Assembly: GCA_026391835.1 (NCBI GenBank)
Contig: JAPLDF010000046.1
Location: 1-64,000, forward strand
From: Bacteroidota bacterium
Lineage (GTDB): Bacteria > Bacteroidota > Bacteroidia > Bacteroidales > FEN-979
Direction: 5' to 3'
DNA length: 64,000 nt
How positions within the stretch are numbered: the first letter of the stretch is position 1; every line of letters starts with the position of its first letter. The notes beneath the pieces are model-generated. The model saw nothing but the letters and a program-made list of their open reading frames with translations. It searched no databases and was not told the DNA's origin. Below are positions 34,235 to 43,781 of the stretch, in pieces. A program made the position numbers and the translations under genes.

Positions 34235-36886
34235 ATGGAAATTGCTTCCAAATACGACTCTTACGGGGTTGAAGACAAGTGGTATGATTACTGGATGAAA
34301 CAGGGTTTCTTCCACTCCGTTCCCGATGAACGTGAACCATATTGCATTGTGATCCCGCCGCCGAATGTTACAGGTGTCCTGCACATGGGGCATATGCTCA
34401 ACAATACCATCCAGGATATCCTCGTCCGCCGTGCAAGGATGCTTGGAAAAAATGCCTGCTGGGTTCCGGGAACCGACCATGCCTCCATTGCGACCGAGGC
34501 AAAGGTGGTTGCGAAACTCAGGGAACAGGGCATTGACAAAGCCAGCCTTACGCGTGACGAGTTTCTCGAACATGCCTGGGAATGGAAAACCAAGCATGGA
34601 GGCATCATCCTCGACCAGCTGAAAAAGCTTGGCGCTTCCTGCGACTGGGAGCGTACCTGTTTTACCATGGACGACGGGTTGTACGATTCAGTCATCGACG
34701 TATTCATCGACCTCTACAACAAGGGGCTGATATACCGTGGCATCAGGATGGTGAACTGGGACCCGAAGGCGCTTACCGCCGTTTCTGACGAGGAGGTGAA
34801 CTACAAGGAGGTCAATTCAAAACTCTATTATGTGCGGTATAAGGTTGAAGGCACACAGGATGAGTGGATTACCATTGCAACCACCCGGCCCGAGACGATT
34901 CTAGGGGATACGGCCATCTGCGTGCATCCTGAGGATGAGCGTTACAGTCACCTGCGGGGAAAACGGATTCTTGTTCCGCTGCTCAACCGGTCGGTGCCGA
35001 TGATTTTTGACGAATATGTCGACCGGGAATTCGGAACAGGTGCCCTGAAGGTGACTCCGGCACATGATATCAACGACTACAACCTCGGGCTCAAATATAA
35101 GCTCGAAGTGATCGATACCTTCAATCCGAACGGCACCATGAGCGAGGCCGCCCGGCTGTTTGTGGGGGAGGACCGGTTTGTGGTACGGCGAAAAATCACC
35201 GAAGAGCTTAAAAACAATGGGCACATAGTTAAGATTGAAGAGTACACCAATAAAGTAGGATATTCTGAACGCACGGATGAGGTGATCGAGCCGCGCATCT
35301 CGGTACAGTGGTTCATGAAAATGAAAGAACTTTCAAAGCCTGCTCTCGACATGGTTGAAGATGATACGATCCTGTTTCATCCCGCCAAATATAAAAACAT
35401 GTACCGCCACTGGATGGCCAATGTGACCGACTGGTGCATCTCCCGCCAGTTGTGGTGGGGACAGCGTATCCCGGCCTTCTACCTGCCAAACGGCGAATTC
35501 ATTGTCGCAAAATCAAAGGAAGAAGCCCTGGCAATTGCCCGGTCAAAAACCGAATATCGTGATGCTGAAATCACCCTTGATGATCTCAAACAGGATGAAG
35601 ATGTGCTCGATACCTGGTTTTCGAGCTGGCTCTGGCCAATCTCCGTTTTCGACGGCATCCGCAATCCCGGCAACCCGGATATCAACTACTATTACCCGAC
35701 CAACGACCTGATTACCGCTCCTGAAATCATCTTTTTCTGGGTGGCCAGGATGATCATGGCCGGCTGGGAATACCGCAAGGCGATCCCGTTCAAAAATGTT
35801 TACTTCACCGGGATCGTTCGCGACAAGCAAGGCCGGAAAATGTCAAAATCGCTAGGCAATTCGCCGGAGCCGCTCGACCTCATCAGGCAGAACGGCGCCG
35901 ACGCCGTACGTGTGGGAATGCTGCTCTGCTCCCCGGCAGGGAACGATTTGCTTTACGATGATGCCCTGATTGAGCAGGGTCGTAATTTCTGCAACAAATT
36001 ATGGAATGCCATGCGGCTTGTTAAAGGCTGGCCGGTGGATGATTCCCTTGCACAACCTGAGGTGAACAAGGTGTCGGTTGACTGGTTTAACTCGGCATTC
36101 AACGCCTCGTTGCTGAATATCAACGCACTTTATGACGATTACCGGCTTTCGGAGGCATTGATGGCCGCATACAAACTGGTGTGGGATGACTTCTGTTCCT
36201 GGTTTTTAGAAATGATCAAGCCGGCGTACCAGCAACCCATCGACCGCCCTACTTTTGAAGCGGTGACCGGGTACTTTGAAAAACTGCTGAAGGTGCTGCA
36301 TCCGTTCATGCCTTTTATCACCGAAGAGATCTGGCATATCCTTGCTGAACGGGGAAGCACCGAATCGATCATGCTGAGTCTGCAGCCTGTCCCCGACGGG
36401 TATGACCAGTCGCTGATCGATAAGTTTGTCTTTGCCGAAGATGTGATCATGGCCGTCCGCAATGTAAGGAAGGAAAAGAATATCCCCCAGAAGGAATCGA
36501 TCCGGCTGTTCATCCGGAAAAACAACAATGAAGAACCGGATACCACCTTCGATACCCTGGTTGGAAAACTCTGCAACATCTCCGAACTTGGATATGTCGC
36601 TGAAAAGGTTGACGGGAGCGTCTCTTTTATCGTTGGTTCCACTGAATTTTTTATTCCGTTAACCGGAACGATCGATATCGCTGAAGAGCTGAAGAAACTT
36701 GAAGAGGAGCTGACCTATACCACAGGTTTCCTGGGGAAGGTAATGCAAAAACTTGGCAATGAAAGCTTTGTAAACCATGCGCCCGCTGCCGTCGTTGATG
36801 TTGAGCGCAAAAAACAGGAGGATGCGGCATCCCGTATCCGGGTTTTGGAAGAGCAGATCAGGGGCCTTAAAGTACAGCAACAGTAA
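34235..36886 (+). CDS. valS: Valyl-tRNA synthetase
   Basis: 883 residues from the ATG at 34235 ([20 protein letters not shown]); ten extra in-frame codons upstream read through repeat words and are rejected. Class I motifs are clear: HMGH at residues 50-53 in [13 protein letters not shown], and KMSKS near 535 in [10 protein letters not shown]. The editing domain ([12 protein letters not shown]) lies between. The C-terminal coiled-coil arm ([12 protein letters not shown] to VLEEQIRGL) is typical of ValRS. It charges tRNA-Val. The very next base after the stop begins a 120-bp hairpin. Confidence 0.98.
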   Translation: MEIASKYDSYGVEDKWYDYWMKQGFFHSVPDEREPYCIVIPPPNVTGVLHMGHMLNNTIQDILVRRARMLGKNACWVPGTDHASIATEAKVVAKLREQGIDKASLTRDEFLEHAWEWKTKHGGIILDQLKKLGASCDWERTCFTMDDGLYDSVIDVFIDLYNKGLIYRGIRMVNWDPKALTAVSDEEVNYKEVNSKLYYVRYKVEGTQDEWITIATTRPETILGDTAICVHPEDERYSHLRGKRILVPLLNRSVPMIFDEYVDREFGTGALKVTPAHDINDYNLGLKYKLEVIDTFNPNGTMSEAARLFVGEDRFVVRRKITEELKNNGHIVKIEEYTNKVGYSERTDEVIEPRISVQWFMKMKELSKPALDMVEDDTILFHPAKYKNMYRHWMANVTDWCISRQLWWGQRIPAFYLPNGEFIVAKSKEEALAIARSKTEYRDAEITLDDLKQDEDVLDTWFSSWLWPISVFDGIRNPGNPDINYYYPTNDLITAPEIIFFWVARMIMAGWEYRKAIPFKNVYFTGIVRDKQGRKMSKSLGNSPEPLDLIRQNGADAVRVGMLLCSPAGNDLLYDDALIEQGRNFCNKLWNAMRLVKGWPVDDSLAQPEVNKVSVDWFNSAFNASLLNINALYDDYRLSEALMAAYKLVWDDFCSWFLEMIKPAYQQPIDRPTFEAVTGYFEKLLKVLHPFMPFITEEIWHILAERGSTESIMLSLQPVPDGYDQSLIDKFVFAEDVIMAVRNVRKEKNIPQKESIRLFIRKNNNEEPDTTFDTLVGKLCNISELGYVAEKVDGSVSFIVGSTEFFIPLTGTIDIAEELKKLEEELTYTTGFLGKVMQKLGNESFVNHAPAAVVDVERKKQEDAASRIRVLEEQIRGLKVQQQ

Positions 36887-37006
36887 CCACTGAGGCACTA
36901 AGAACACTTAGTGGCACTAAGTAAGAATGTGTTTTTATGACAATGGATTGTTTTGTCATAAAAACCTGCATCTTAGTGTTTCTTAGTGTCCTTAGTGCCT
37001 TCGTGG
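36887..37006. repeat. 120-bp imperfect hairpin built from CACTAAG words
   Basis: The left arm starts CCACTGAGGCACTAAG directly after the valS stop codon. The right arm ends CTTAGTGCCTTCGTGG at 37006. Outer arms pair as CACTAAG words and inner arms as TTTTTATGACAA (36932-36943) with TTGTCATAAAAA (36953-36964). It probably acts on the valS transcript 3' end, or is a MITE-like element. It separates valS from the SDR gene. Confidence 0.85.
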
Positions 37007-37032
37007 TAAAAAAACAATCAAAACAAAAAAAA

Positions 37033-38097
37033 ATGACAAACATAGATAAAAGCAAACCGGTGATGGTCACCGGCGCCACAGGTTACGTAGCCGGCTGGCT
37101 GATCAAAAAACTGCTGGAAGAAGGGATCACGGTTCATGCAACTGTTCGGAACCCGGAAAAAAAGGAGTCGCTGAAATACCTTGATGCCATTGCCGCTAAT
37201 ACAAAAGGAAGCATCAGCTATTTCAAGGCAGACCTGCTTACCGAAGGTGCCTACGACGAGGCGATGAAAGGATGCGAACTGGTATTTCACACGGCATCAC
37301 CCTTTACAAGCAAGATCAAAGATGCACAGAGGGATCTCGTGGACCCGGCACTCAAAGGGACCAGGAATGTCCTTGGATCTGTTAATCGCACTGAATCAGT
37401 AAAACGGGTGGTGCTGACCAGCAGTTGCGCTGCCATCATCGGCGATGCCAAAGATTGCCTGGGCTATCCCGGGGGGATCGCTACCGAAGCACAGTGGAAC
37501 CTCACCTCAACAGTTGATCACCAGCCATACTCATACTCGAAAACGGTCGCAGAACAAGCCGCGTGGGAAATCAGCAAGGCGCAAAACCGCTGGGATCTTG
37601 TGGTCATCAATCCATCGTTCGTCATCGGCCCGGGGATCAATCCCGACGCCACCTCCGAAAGTTTCAGCCTCGTCAGGCAGCTGGGCGATGGCAGCATGAA
37701 ATCAGGGGTTCCCGCGTTTTTTATCGGGGTTGTTGATGTCAGGGACCTGGCAGAGGCACATTTCAAGGCCGGGTTTACACCGGAAGCCAGTGGCAGGCAT
37801 ATCATTTCAGCCGAAAATACTGATTTTATGACATTGTCCTCATTTCTGCAAAAGAAGTTTGGCAATGCCTATCCCTTTCCGAAAAAGATATTGCCGAAGT
37901 CTCTCATATGGCTCATGGCGCCGGCCGCAGGTTTCACACGAAAAATGATCCGGCTGAACGTCGGCTATCCCTGGCGGGTTGACAACGCAAAAAGCATCAG
38001 GGAACTGGGCATGAAATACCGGCCAGTCGAAGGTTCGATCATCGATTTCTTCCAGCAGATGATTGACAACAAGGTATTCGTGAAGGGAAAAAAATAA
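37033..38097 (+). CDS. NAD(P)-dependent SDR reductase (dihydroflavonol-4-reductase-like)
   Basis: 354 residues from MTNIDKSKPVMVTGATGYV at 37033. The longer open frame upstream only reads through the hairpin element and is rejected. It is an extended SDR: the Rossmann motif VTGATGYVAGWL is at the N-terminus, HTASPF follows a central strand, SSCAAI supplies the catalytic Ser, and YSYSKTVAEQAAW supplies Tyr and Lys. The pattern is closest to the dihydroflavonol reductase and cinnamoyl-CoA reductase branch, whose bacterial members reduce varied aldehydes or ketones. The substrate is unknown. It converges on a CrtI-like oxidoreductase gene; no clear pathway context exists. Confidence 0.87.
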   Translation: MTNIDKSKPVMVTGATGYVAGWLIKKLLEEGITVHATVRNPEKKESLKYLDAIAANTKGSISYFKADLLTEGAYDEAMKGCELVFHTASPFTSKIKDAQRDLVDPALKGTRNVLGSVNRTESVKRVVLTSSCAAIIGDAKDCLGYPGGIATEAQWNLTSTVDHQPYSYSKTVAEQAAWEISKAQNRWDLVVINPSFVIGPGINPDATSESFSLVRQLGDGSMKSGVPAFFIGVVDVRDLAEAHFKAGFTPEASGRHIISAENTDFMTLSSFLQKKFGNAYPFPKKILPKSLIWLMAPAAGFTRKMIRLNVGYPWRVDNAKSIRELGMKYRPVEGSIIDFFQQMIDNKVFVKGKK

Positions 38098-38113
38098 GAC
38101 CGCCGGACTTTAG

Positions 38114-38143
38114 CTGCCCGAAATTCCTAAGAATTTCTGGCAG
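38114..38143. terminator. Hairpin between convergent genes, overlapping the end of the CrtI-like gene
   Basis: CTGCCCGAAATTC (38114-38126) and GAATTTCTGGCAG (38131-38143) form a 13-bp stem with one mismatch and a CTAA loop. It spans the stop codon and last codons of the minus-strand CrtI-like gene and lies 17 bp after the SDR stop. It may serve as a bidirectional terminator, although no T-run is present. It may equally be an inserted repeat that supplied the gene's last residues. Confidence 0.6.
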
Positions 38144-39662
38144 ACCTGATTTGAAAAGAGACCTTGTTGCGGTGGCAGATAATTTTGGCAACATCGCGTG
38201 CCGATTTGACCGCAACAGGCAAACCGCCCCCCGGAATTGACCAGTGGCCGACAAAGTAAAAGTCCTTCAACCCTGGCAGCTCACTTTTTACCGGTGACTG
38301 CGCAACAAGGTTTTTCCCCGGGAGCCAGCCCTGCACGCTGCCTTTCCAGTTGTTGGTGTATCGCTCGAATGTAGCAGGGGTTGCAATGTCGACCACCTCG
38401 ATGTTCTCTTTCAACCCGGGAACCTTTTCATCTGCCAGGTCGATGATTTTTTCAGCGAATTTCTGCTTGGTGAGCCTGTAGTCTTCCGGGTTCGCCTTCC
38501 GTGCCTCAATCCAATAGTCGGCCCGGAGGGTGTAAAAACTGATGTAGATCACCGATTTTCCCTCGGGGGCAAGCGTCGGATCGTAATTGTTGAAGTGTAC
38601 CTCGATAAACTCGTATTGCGTGCCGTCAGGGGATACCAGGGGTTGGGCAAGCGGGTACCGGTGAATATAGGATTGACCGTCGAAGGTGCTGTTCACCCCC
38701 AGCGATACCACGAACACGGAATAGTAAACCTTCATTTTTTCCTGGCTTTTAAGGCTCAGAATGACCGGATTCACATATTTCCCTTCCAGTGCCGTGAATA
38801 GGGTGAAATTCCAGTCGGCTGCCGAGATGGTGATATCAGATAATGAAGTTTCCCCGGTTTTTAAAAGGACTCCCTTTGCGTGGTTGTTTTCTGTCAGGAT
38901 TTTTTCGACTTCGGTTGAATACCTTATTTTTCCGCCCAGTTCAAGGTACCTCTGCTCAATTTTCGAAACGAAGCCAACCGATCCGCCAATGGGGTACCCG
39001 GTTCCTTTCAGGTCGTTGAAGGCTAGCGGCAGCGTAACGATCAGCATGGATAGTTCATCGCCGTCAAAGAGCATCCTGAAAGCCTCCTTCAAAAATGGAC
39101 TCTTAAATTTTTCAGCCAGGGTGAAATTGGTTTCCCGTTTTACCCGGTTGAGGAAGAGCAGCAATGGAAGGTATTTGGCATACCTGATTTTCTTATACCA
39201 GGGCATTAGCTGGGGAACCTCCCTGATCATGGGGGGTATTTCAAATGACTGTATCCTGCGCATGGTCCGGATCAGTTTCCTGATCACGGCAGTGTCCATG
39301 GGCGCTATGGAGAGCATGTATTGCTCAAGCCGGTCCAGGTTTGAATAGATGTGAAAGACCTTATCGCCAAAGATGTCGGTGTTGTCTCTTAATTCTATTT
39401 CCAGCCTCACGTCATGATGGATGAACCTGATTGAACCCATATCGGCCAGTTCCGACCATAGGAGGTAAAAGGGATTGCTGTCACCTGATCCAAGCAGCCA
39501 CTGCAGCCCGCTGTCGAAAGTGAACCCCTTTCGCTGCCAGCCCGTGCAAAGGCCGCCGAAGGTGGAATGGCGTTCGAAAATTTCGGTATCGAACCCGTTC
39601 ATCTGCAGGTAGCACCCGGCCGACAACCCTGCGACACCGGCACCGATGATGTTAATTTTCAT
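38127..39662 (-). CDS. Phytoene-desaturase-like (CrtI family) FAD-dependent oxidoreductase
   Basis: 511 residues from MKINIIGAGVAGLSAG at 39662; six extra upstream codons are rejected because the dinucleotide-binding strand starts here. The FAD-binding GAGVAGLSAG and FERHSTFGGLCTGW motifs are classic for the CrtI/CrtO/RetSat superfamily, and a late VGHWSIPGGGLPVAVKSARD closes the FAD site. Family members desaturate or saturate carotenoids, retinol or other isoprenoids. No crt genes are nearby, so a carotenoid role is not supported; it is an amine-oxidase-superfamily enzyme of unknown substrate. The last residues overlap a hairpin element. Confidence 0.82.
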   Translation of the reverse strand: MKINIIGAGVAGLSAGCYLQMNGFDTEIFERHSTFGGLCTGWQRKGFTFDSGLQWLLGSGDSNPFYLLWSELADMGSIRFIHHDVRLEIELRDNTDIFGDKVFHIYSNLDRLEQYMLSIAPMDTAVIRKLIRTMRRIQSFEIPPMIREVPQLMPWYKKIRYAKYLPLLLFLNRVKRETNFTLAEKFKSPFLKEAFRMLFDGDELSMLIVTLPLAFNDLKGTGYPIGGSVGFVSKIEQRYLELGGKIRYSTEVEKILTENNHAKGVLLKTGETSLSDITISAADWNFTLFTALEGKYVNPVILSLKSQEKMKVYYSVFVVSLGVNSTFDGQSYIHRYPLAQPLVSPDGTQYEFIEVHFNNYDPTLAPEGKSVIYISFYTLRADYWIEARKANPEDYRLTKQKFAEKIIDLADEKVPGLKENIEVVDIATPATFERYTNNWKGSVQGWLPGKNLVAQSPVKSELPGLKDFYFVGHWSIPGGGLPVAVKSARDVAKIICHRNKVSFQIRSARNS

Positions 39663-39758
39663 GAGGTAAAGATAGGCCAAATCCTGACACTCACCAGGCT
39701 AAAGGTGAGGACTTAATCCTCCCCCAAATCGTAAATCCTAAATCGTCAATCGTAAATG

Positions 39759-39789
39759 TTTGTTGCGTCGATATTTAGCGTACCTTTGC
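39759..39789 (+). promoter_or_regulatory. Complete Bacteroidota promoter for typA
   Basis: TTTG (39759-39762), an 18-bp spacer and TACCTTTGC (39781-39789) match the consensus in both boxes. The ATG follows 35 bp after the -7 element. Upstream, 39729-39757 holds CGTAAATC-type word repeats. Confidence 0.75.
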
Positions 39790-39823
39790 AGACCATTTCA
39801 AATAGCCATTTTAAGATTTTAAC

Positions 39824-41629
39824 ATGCAGGATATCAGAAATATCGCCATTATTGCCCACGTCGACCACGGTAAAACAACCTTGGTTGACCGCATCTTACA
39901 CCAGGTACATATGTTCCGTGACAACCAGGAGATGGGGGATCTCATCCTTGATTCAAACGACCTGGAGCGTGAGCGCGGAATCACCATATTGTCAAAAAAT
40001 GTCTCCGTCAGGTACAAGGGAGTTAAAATTAACATCATCGACACACCCGGCCATAGCGATTTCGGAGGCGAAGTTGAACGCGTGCTCAACATGGCCGACG
40101 GCGTGCTGATCCTCGTGGATGCTTTCGAAGGCCCCATGCCGCAAACCCGTTTTGTATTGCAAAAGGCACTCGAACTCGGCAAGAAACCCATTGTTGTGAT
40201 CAACAAGGTAGATAAACCAAACTGTTCCCCGGATGAGGTGCACGAGGCGATGTTTGACCTGATGTTCAGCCTCGATGCCAGTGAAGACCAGTTGAATTTC
40301 CCCACTGTGTACGGTTCTTCGAAAAACGGATGGATGTCGGACGACTGGCGCAATGAGACCACCGATGTCAGTTACCTCCTCGACCAGATCATTGAACATA
40401 TCCCTGCCCCGTTGCAACTGCCGGGTACCCTGCAGATGCAGATCAGTTCACTCGATTATTCCTCGTATGTAGGCAGGATTGCCGTAGGAAGGATAACCCG
40501 CGGATCGGTGAAAGCCGGTATGCCCATCTGCCTTGTTAAAAACGACCGGACGGTTGTCAAATCGGTTGTAAAGGAGTTGTATCTCTTCGAAGGGCTCAGC
40601 AAGGAGAAGGTTAAAGTGGAAGTGAGTGCCGGCGAGATCTGCGCCATCCTCGGTCCCGAAAATTTTGACATTGGCGATACCATTGCTGATTTTGAAAACC
40701 CTGAAGGCATGTCACCCATCAGCGTGGATGAACCCACCATGAGCATGCTTTTCACCATCAACAACTCCCCGTTCGCAGGAAAGGAAGGCACATTCGTCAC
40801 TTCCCGTCATATCCGTGAACGGCTTTTCAAGGAGACGGAAAAAAATCTTGCCCTGAAAGTTGAGGAGATGGATTCTCCCGACCGTTTCCAGGTTTTTGGC
40901 CGCGGTATCCTTCACCTGGCCATCCTTGTGGAGACCATGCGCCGTGAAGGGTATGAGTTTCAGCTGGGGCAGCCGCAGATATTGACAAAGGAAATTGACG
41001 GCCAGCGGTGTGAACCGGTTGAATTGCTGAAAGTACAGGTTCCCGAAGCATTTGCCGGCAAGGTGATTGAACTTGTCAGCCGCAGGAAAGGCGACATGAC
41101 CCACATGGAGCACAAACGTGAACGCGTCATCCTGGAGTTTGATATCCCGGCCCGCGGGTTGATCGGTCTACGGAACCCCGTTCTTACAGCTACCGAAGGT
41201 GAAGCCGTGATGGCGCACCGCTTCAAAGCATACCAGCCGTGGAAAGGCGACCTGCCCGGCCGCAACAATGGTTCGCTCATATCGATGTATACCGGGCTTG
41301 CCATTACCTACGCCATTGACAAACTGCAGGACCGCGGCAAGTTTTTCATCGAACCCTTCGAAGATGTCTACAACGGGCAGGTGATCGGCGAAAGCACCCG
41401 CAGCGACGATATCGTGATCAATGTGAACAAGACCAAAAAGCTCTCCAACGTCCGTGCATCGGGTTCCGATGACAAGGCTGTGATCTACCCGGCTACCAAG
41501 TTTTCGCTCGAGGAGGCCATGGAATATATCAAAGGGGATGAATACGTGGAGGTTACACCGAAATCAATTCGTCTTCGTAAGATTTTGCTGGATGAGATTG
41601 ACCGGAAACGGAGCAGCAAACAGTCTTAG
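39824..41629 (+). CDS. typA: Ribosome-associated GTPase TypA/BipA
   Basis: 601 residues, standard for BipA. G-domain motifs are in order: AHVDHGKTTLVDRIL (G1), RGITI (G2), DTPGHSDF (G3) and NKVDK (G4). Domain II and the EF-G-like domains III and V follow, ending in the BipA-specific C-terminal domain (MEYIKGDEYVEVTPKSIRLRK). It is a translational GTPase needed for ribosome assembly and for growth at low temperature or under stress. It has a strong promoter. Its last 77 bp overlap the 3' end of the convergent Hdr-like membrane subunit gene. Confidence 0.97.
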   Translation: MQDIRNIAIIAHVDHGKTTLVDRILHQVHMFRDNQEMGDLILDSNDLERERGITILSKNVSVRYKGVKINIIDTPGHSDFGGEVERVLNMADGVLILVDAFEGPMPQTRFVLQKALELGKKPIVVINKVDKPNCSPDEVHEAMFDLMFSLDASEDQLNFPTVYGSSKNGWMSDDWRNETTDVSYLLDQIIEHIPAPLQLPGTLQMQISSLDYSSYVGRIAVGRITRGSVKAGMPICLVKNDRTVVKSVVKELYLFEGLSKEKVKVEVSAGEICAILGPENFDIGDTIADFENPEGMSPISVDEPTMSMLFTINNSPFAGKEGTFVTSRHIRERLFKETEKNLALKVEEMDSPDRFQVFGRGILHLAILVETMRREGYEFQLGQPQILTKEIDGQRCEPVELLKVQVPEAFAGKVIELVSRRKGDMTHMEHKRERVILEFDIPARGLIGLRNPVLTATEGEAVMAHRFKAYQPWKGDLPGRNNGSLISMYTGLAITYAIDKLQDRGKFFIEPFEDVYNGQVIGESTRSDDIVINVNKTKKLSNVRASGSDDKAVIYPATKFSLEEAMEYIKGDEYVEVTPKSIRLRKILLDEIDRKRSSKQS

Positions 41630-43445
41630 GCAGGGACTCATAAACCAGTTCAGCAATATCCTTTACAGCAACCGGGGATTGTTTTTCCAATGTTTTCTTA
41701 CACAACGGGCAAGCCGTGGCCAGAACATCAGGCTGCGCTTGCAGCAGGATGTTCAATACTCCGGCCGTCATCGTATTGCGTTGTCCCTGGGATGCTTCAA
41801 ACATGCCGAGGCTTCCGCCGCAGCACAGCGCCTTGTTTGCCTCCTGTGACACAGGAACGGAAATCGCAAAATGACCAATCAGGTCACGGGGCGCCTCATA
41901 CACACCTGAGCCTCGTCCAAGGTCGCAGGGATCGTGATAGGCAACTTTTTTATAGTCGCCCTCAAATGAAATTTTTCCCGTCTTCACCAGGTCAAGGATG
42001 AACTGCGTATGGTGCTGGATCCGGATGGGAATGTTATACTCTTCCCTGAAAACACGGTAGCAGATCGGGCAGGAGGTAACCAGTGTTTTCGCCCCGGTAA
42101 GCCGGATAAGCTTTTTGTTAAATTCAATCAGTTCATTTGCCTGGCGGTCTTTTCCGGCGAGTTTCAGCGGGCGGCCGCAGCAAATGCTTTTGTCGGCATC
42201 CAGGTGGGTGAATGAAACCCCTGCATGTTCCATGATACCTTTCATCGCCCGGATGATGGAAGGTGTAAGGTGAGACATACATCCGGCAAAATAGGCCACT
42301 TCACCCTGCCGGGGGGGCTCATCAAACCGGGACGCGGCACCTGGCCGGGGTGCGAGGTAACTGAAATCGGATGCCTGCCCCGAAACCAGCTCTCTCCGCT
42401 TGATCAGCCTCAGTGAATCCGTGCTGATGCCAACCGGGCACGCCTCCTGGCAGCGGCCGCACACCAGGCACTTTCGCGAAATTTCTTCGGGAACATATTT
42501 GTCCCGCACGCCACGGATAAAATAGACCGCCTGGGAATCATGGATGCCGGCCTCGTTCAGCTGGCAAACATCGATACACACGCCGCAACGGGAACAGGCC
42601 TGCACTTCAACATCCGAAAAACTTGAATACCATTTCCCGGGCTGGATTCCGAAATGGCGAAAAAATATCAGTAAAATTTCGGTCGGGATATGCATGTAAC
42701 GTGAGTAGGGGAGCGTGATAAAGAAAATTCCCAGTACAAGTGAATAGCCCCACCATAATCCATAAGCCACAAAATCATCGCGAAAAGGGACGATCCACAC
42801 TAATAAGTTTCCAAGGGGCTGCGTCAAAAAGCCTCCCCCGCTGCCATAATACCCTGCCGTATAACTTTCGGCAAGCAGCCGCATCGGGAATATAAGCCAC
42901 AGTGAGCCAAGGGAAACAATATCCGTCAGCTGGAATGCCGTGGTCCGTTTCATGCCGAACCAGTTTGACTTCTGCCTTTTGATCAGGGCAAGCACCAGCC
43001 CGCTTAACACGAATAAAAGCAGAAAGTCCATCAGGAACCTGAAGATCCCCGGCACGGAGAATACTTCGAAAAATATGACCAGCCTGTCATGGATAAAAAA
43101 CTTGAGAAAAATCGGGTAGTAGGGGGCATTGAGGTGGGTGCCGCTGTAAAAACGGCTTTCGATGTTGCCAAATACGATCAGCAGGAACCAGCCCAGCGCG
43201 AAACTCATGTGCATGTAACCGAGCAGCGGGTTCTGTTTCCACATGCGGCGGTGGATAAGCCCTTCAAGAAAGACCTCTTTGAGTGCGCCAAAAATCTGTC
43301 CGGGGCTCCGGATCCCTGAAATAAACCTCACTTTGTCTATGGCCGGCAGTTTCCGGACCCACCTGTACCAGCTTTTTCCTATGGCAATCACCACATAGAT
43401 GAGCCCCAGGAAAAACGGAAGTACAAACAGGTTGAAATTAATCAT
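41553..43445 (-). CDS. HdrE/HdrD-like fusion: membrane cytochrome-b-type domain plus 4Fe-4S and two CCG domains
   Basis: 630 residues. The first 260 or so are a multi-TM region resembling the HdrE/NarI/DsrM cytochrome-b type, with histidines in helices (YMHMSFALGWFLL). Two 4Fe-4S motifs follow (CSRCGVCIDVCQ and CLVCGRCQEACPVG). Two CCG domains come next: FAGCMSHL with SICCGRP and TSCPIC, then HDPCDLGRG with ALCCGGSLG and TACPLC; such domains hold non-cubane 4Fe-4S clusters in heterodisulfide reductases. By family it should exchange electrons between menaquinone and a thiol/disulfide or protein partner. It is the last gene of a five-gene operon, overlapping the upstream gene by 4 bp, and its end overlaps typA by 77 bp. 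Confidence 0.85.
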   Translation of the reverse strand: MINFNLFVLPFFLGLIYVVIAIGKSWYRWVRKLPAIDKVRFISGIRSPGQIFGALKEVFLEGLIHRRMWKQNPLLGYMHMSFALGWFLLIVFGNIESRFYSGTHLNAPYYPIFLKFFIHDRLVIFFEVFSVPGIFRFLMDFLLLFVLSGLVLALIKRQKSNWFGMKRTTAFQLTDIVSLGSLWLIFPMRLLAESYTAGYYGSGGGFLTQPLGNLLVWIVPFRDDFVAYGLWWGYSLVLGIFFITLPYSRYMHIPTEILLIFFRHFGIQPGKWYSSFSDVEVQACSRCGVCIDVCQLNEAGIHDSQAVYFIRGVRDKYVPEEISRKCLVCGRCQEACPVGISTDSLRLIKRRELVSGQASDFSYLAPRPGAASRFDEPPRQGEVAYFAGCMSHLTPSIIRAMKGIMEHAGVSFTHLDADKSICCGRPLKLAGKDRQANELIEFNKKLIRLTGAKTLVTSCPICYRVFREEYNIPIRIQHHTQFILDLVKTGKISFEGDYKKVAYHDPCDLGRGSGVYEAPRDLIGHFAISVPVSQEANKALCCGGSLGMFEASQGQRNTMTAGVLNILLQAQPDVLATACPLCKKTLEKQSPVAVKDIAELVYESLPKTVCCSVSGQSHPAKSYEDELISV

Positions 43446-43777
43446 CCGAGATGCTCAATGGCACGGTTAATGGTTAATATAACATTCCTCAGATTCACAC
43501 CTCTCGGGCAAACCAGCTGGCATTTTCCGCAAAACATACACTTCTGGATCTCTTTCTTGATGTGTTTTGTTTCGCCACGCAGGATAAATGTATGCATCCG
43601 GCGGATGTTGAAATCGGTAAAGTGGCCTGTTGAACAGGTTGCCGTACAACTTCCGCAACCGATGCACAGGTTTATGGAAGGTTCATGTTCAACCAGGTAC
43701 CTGGCGATAAGCTTGTCGTTACGATCAAAATCGATAGACTCACCTGGAAGAATCTTGTATCCGAAGTTTTTGGCCAT
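43442..43777 (-). CDS. HdrC-like small 4Fe-4S dicluster protein
   Basis: 111 residues with two classic clusters: CIGCGSCTATCSTG and CMFCGKCQLVCPRG. Its size and cluster spacing match HdrC, the electron conduit between flavin and CCG subunits. It starts 4 bp after the HdrA-like gene ends and overlaps the membrane HdrE/D-like gene by 4 bp (ATGA), implying a fixed stoichiometry. It is the second HdrC-type protein of the operon; the other (45882-46595) is longer. Confidence 0.87.
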   Translation of the reverse strand: MAKNFGYKILPGESIDFDRNDKLIARYLVEHEPSINLCIGCGSCTATCSTGHFTDFNIRRMHTFILRGETKHIKKEIQKCMFCGKCQLVCPRGVNLRNVILTINRAIEHLG

Positions 43778-43781
43778 TTCG

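Noticed and set aside
36937-37032. N-terminal extension of the SDR reductase (32 residues)
   Set aside because: It reads through the CACTAAG hairpin; the Rossmann strand begins right after the ATG at 37033.
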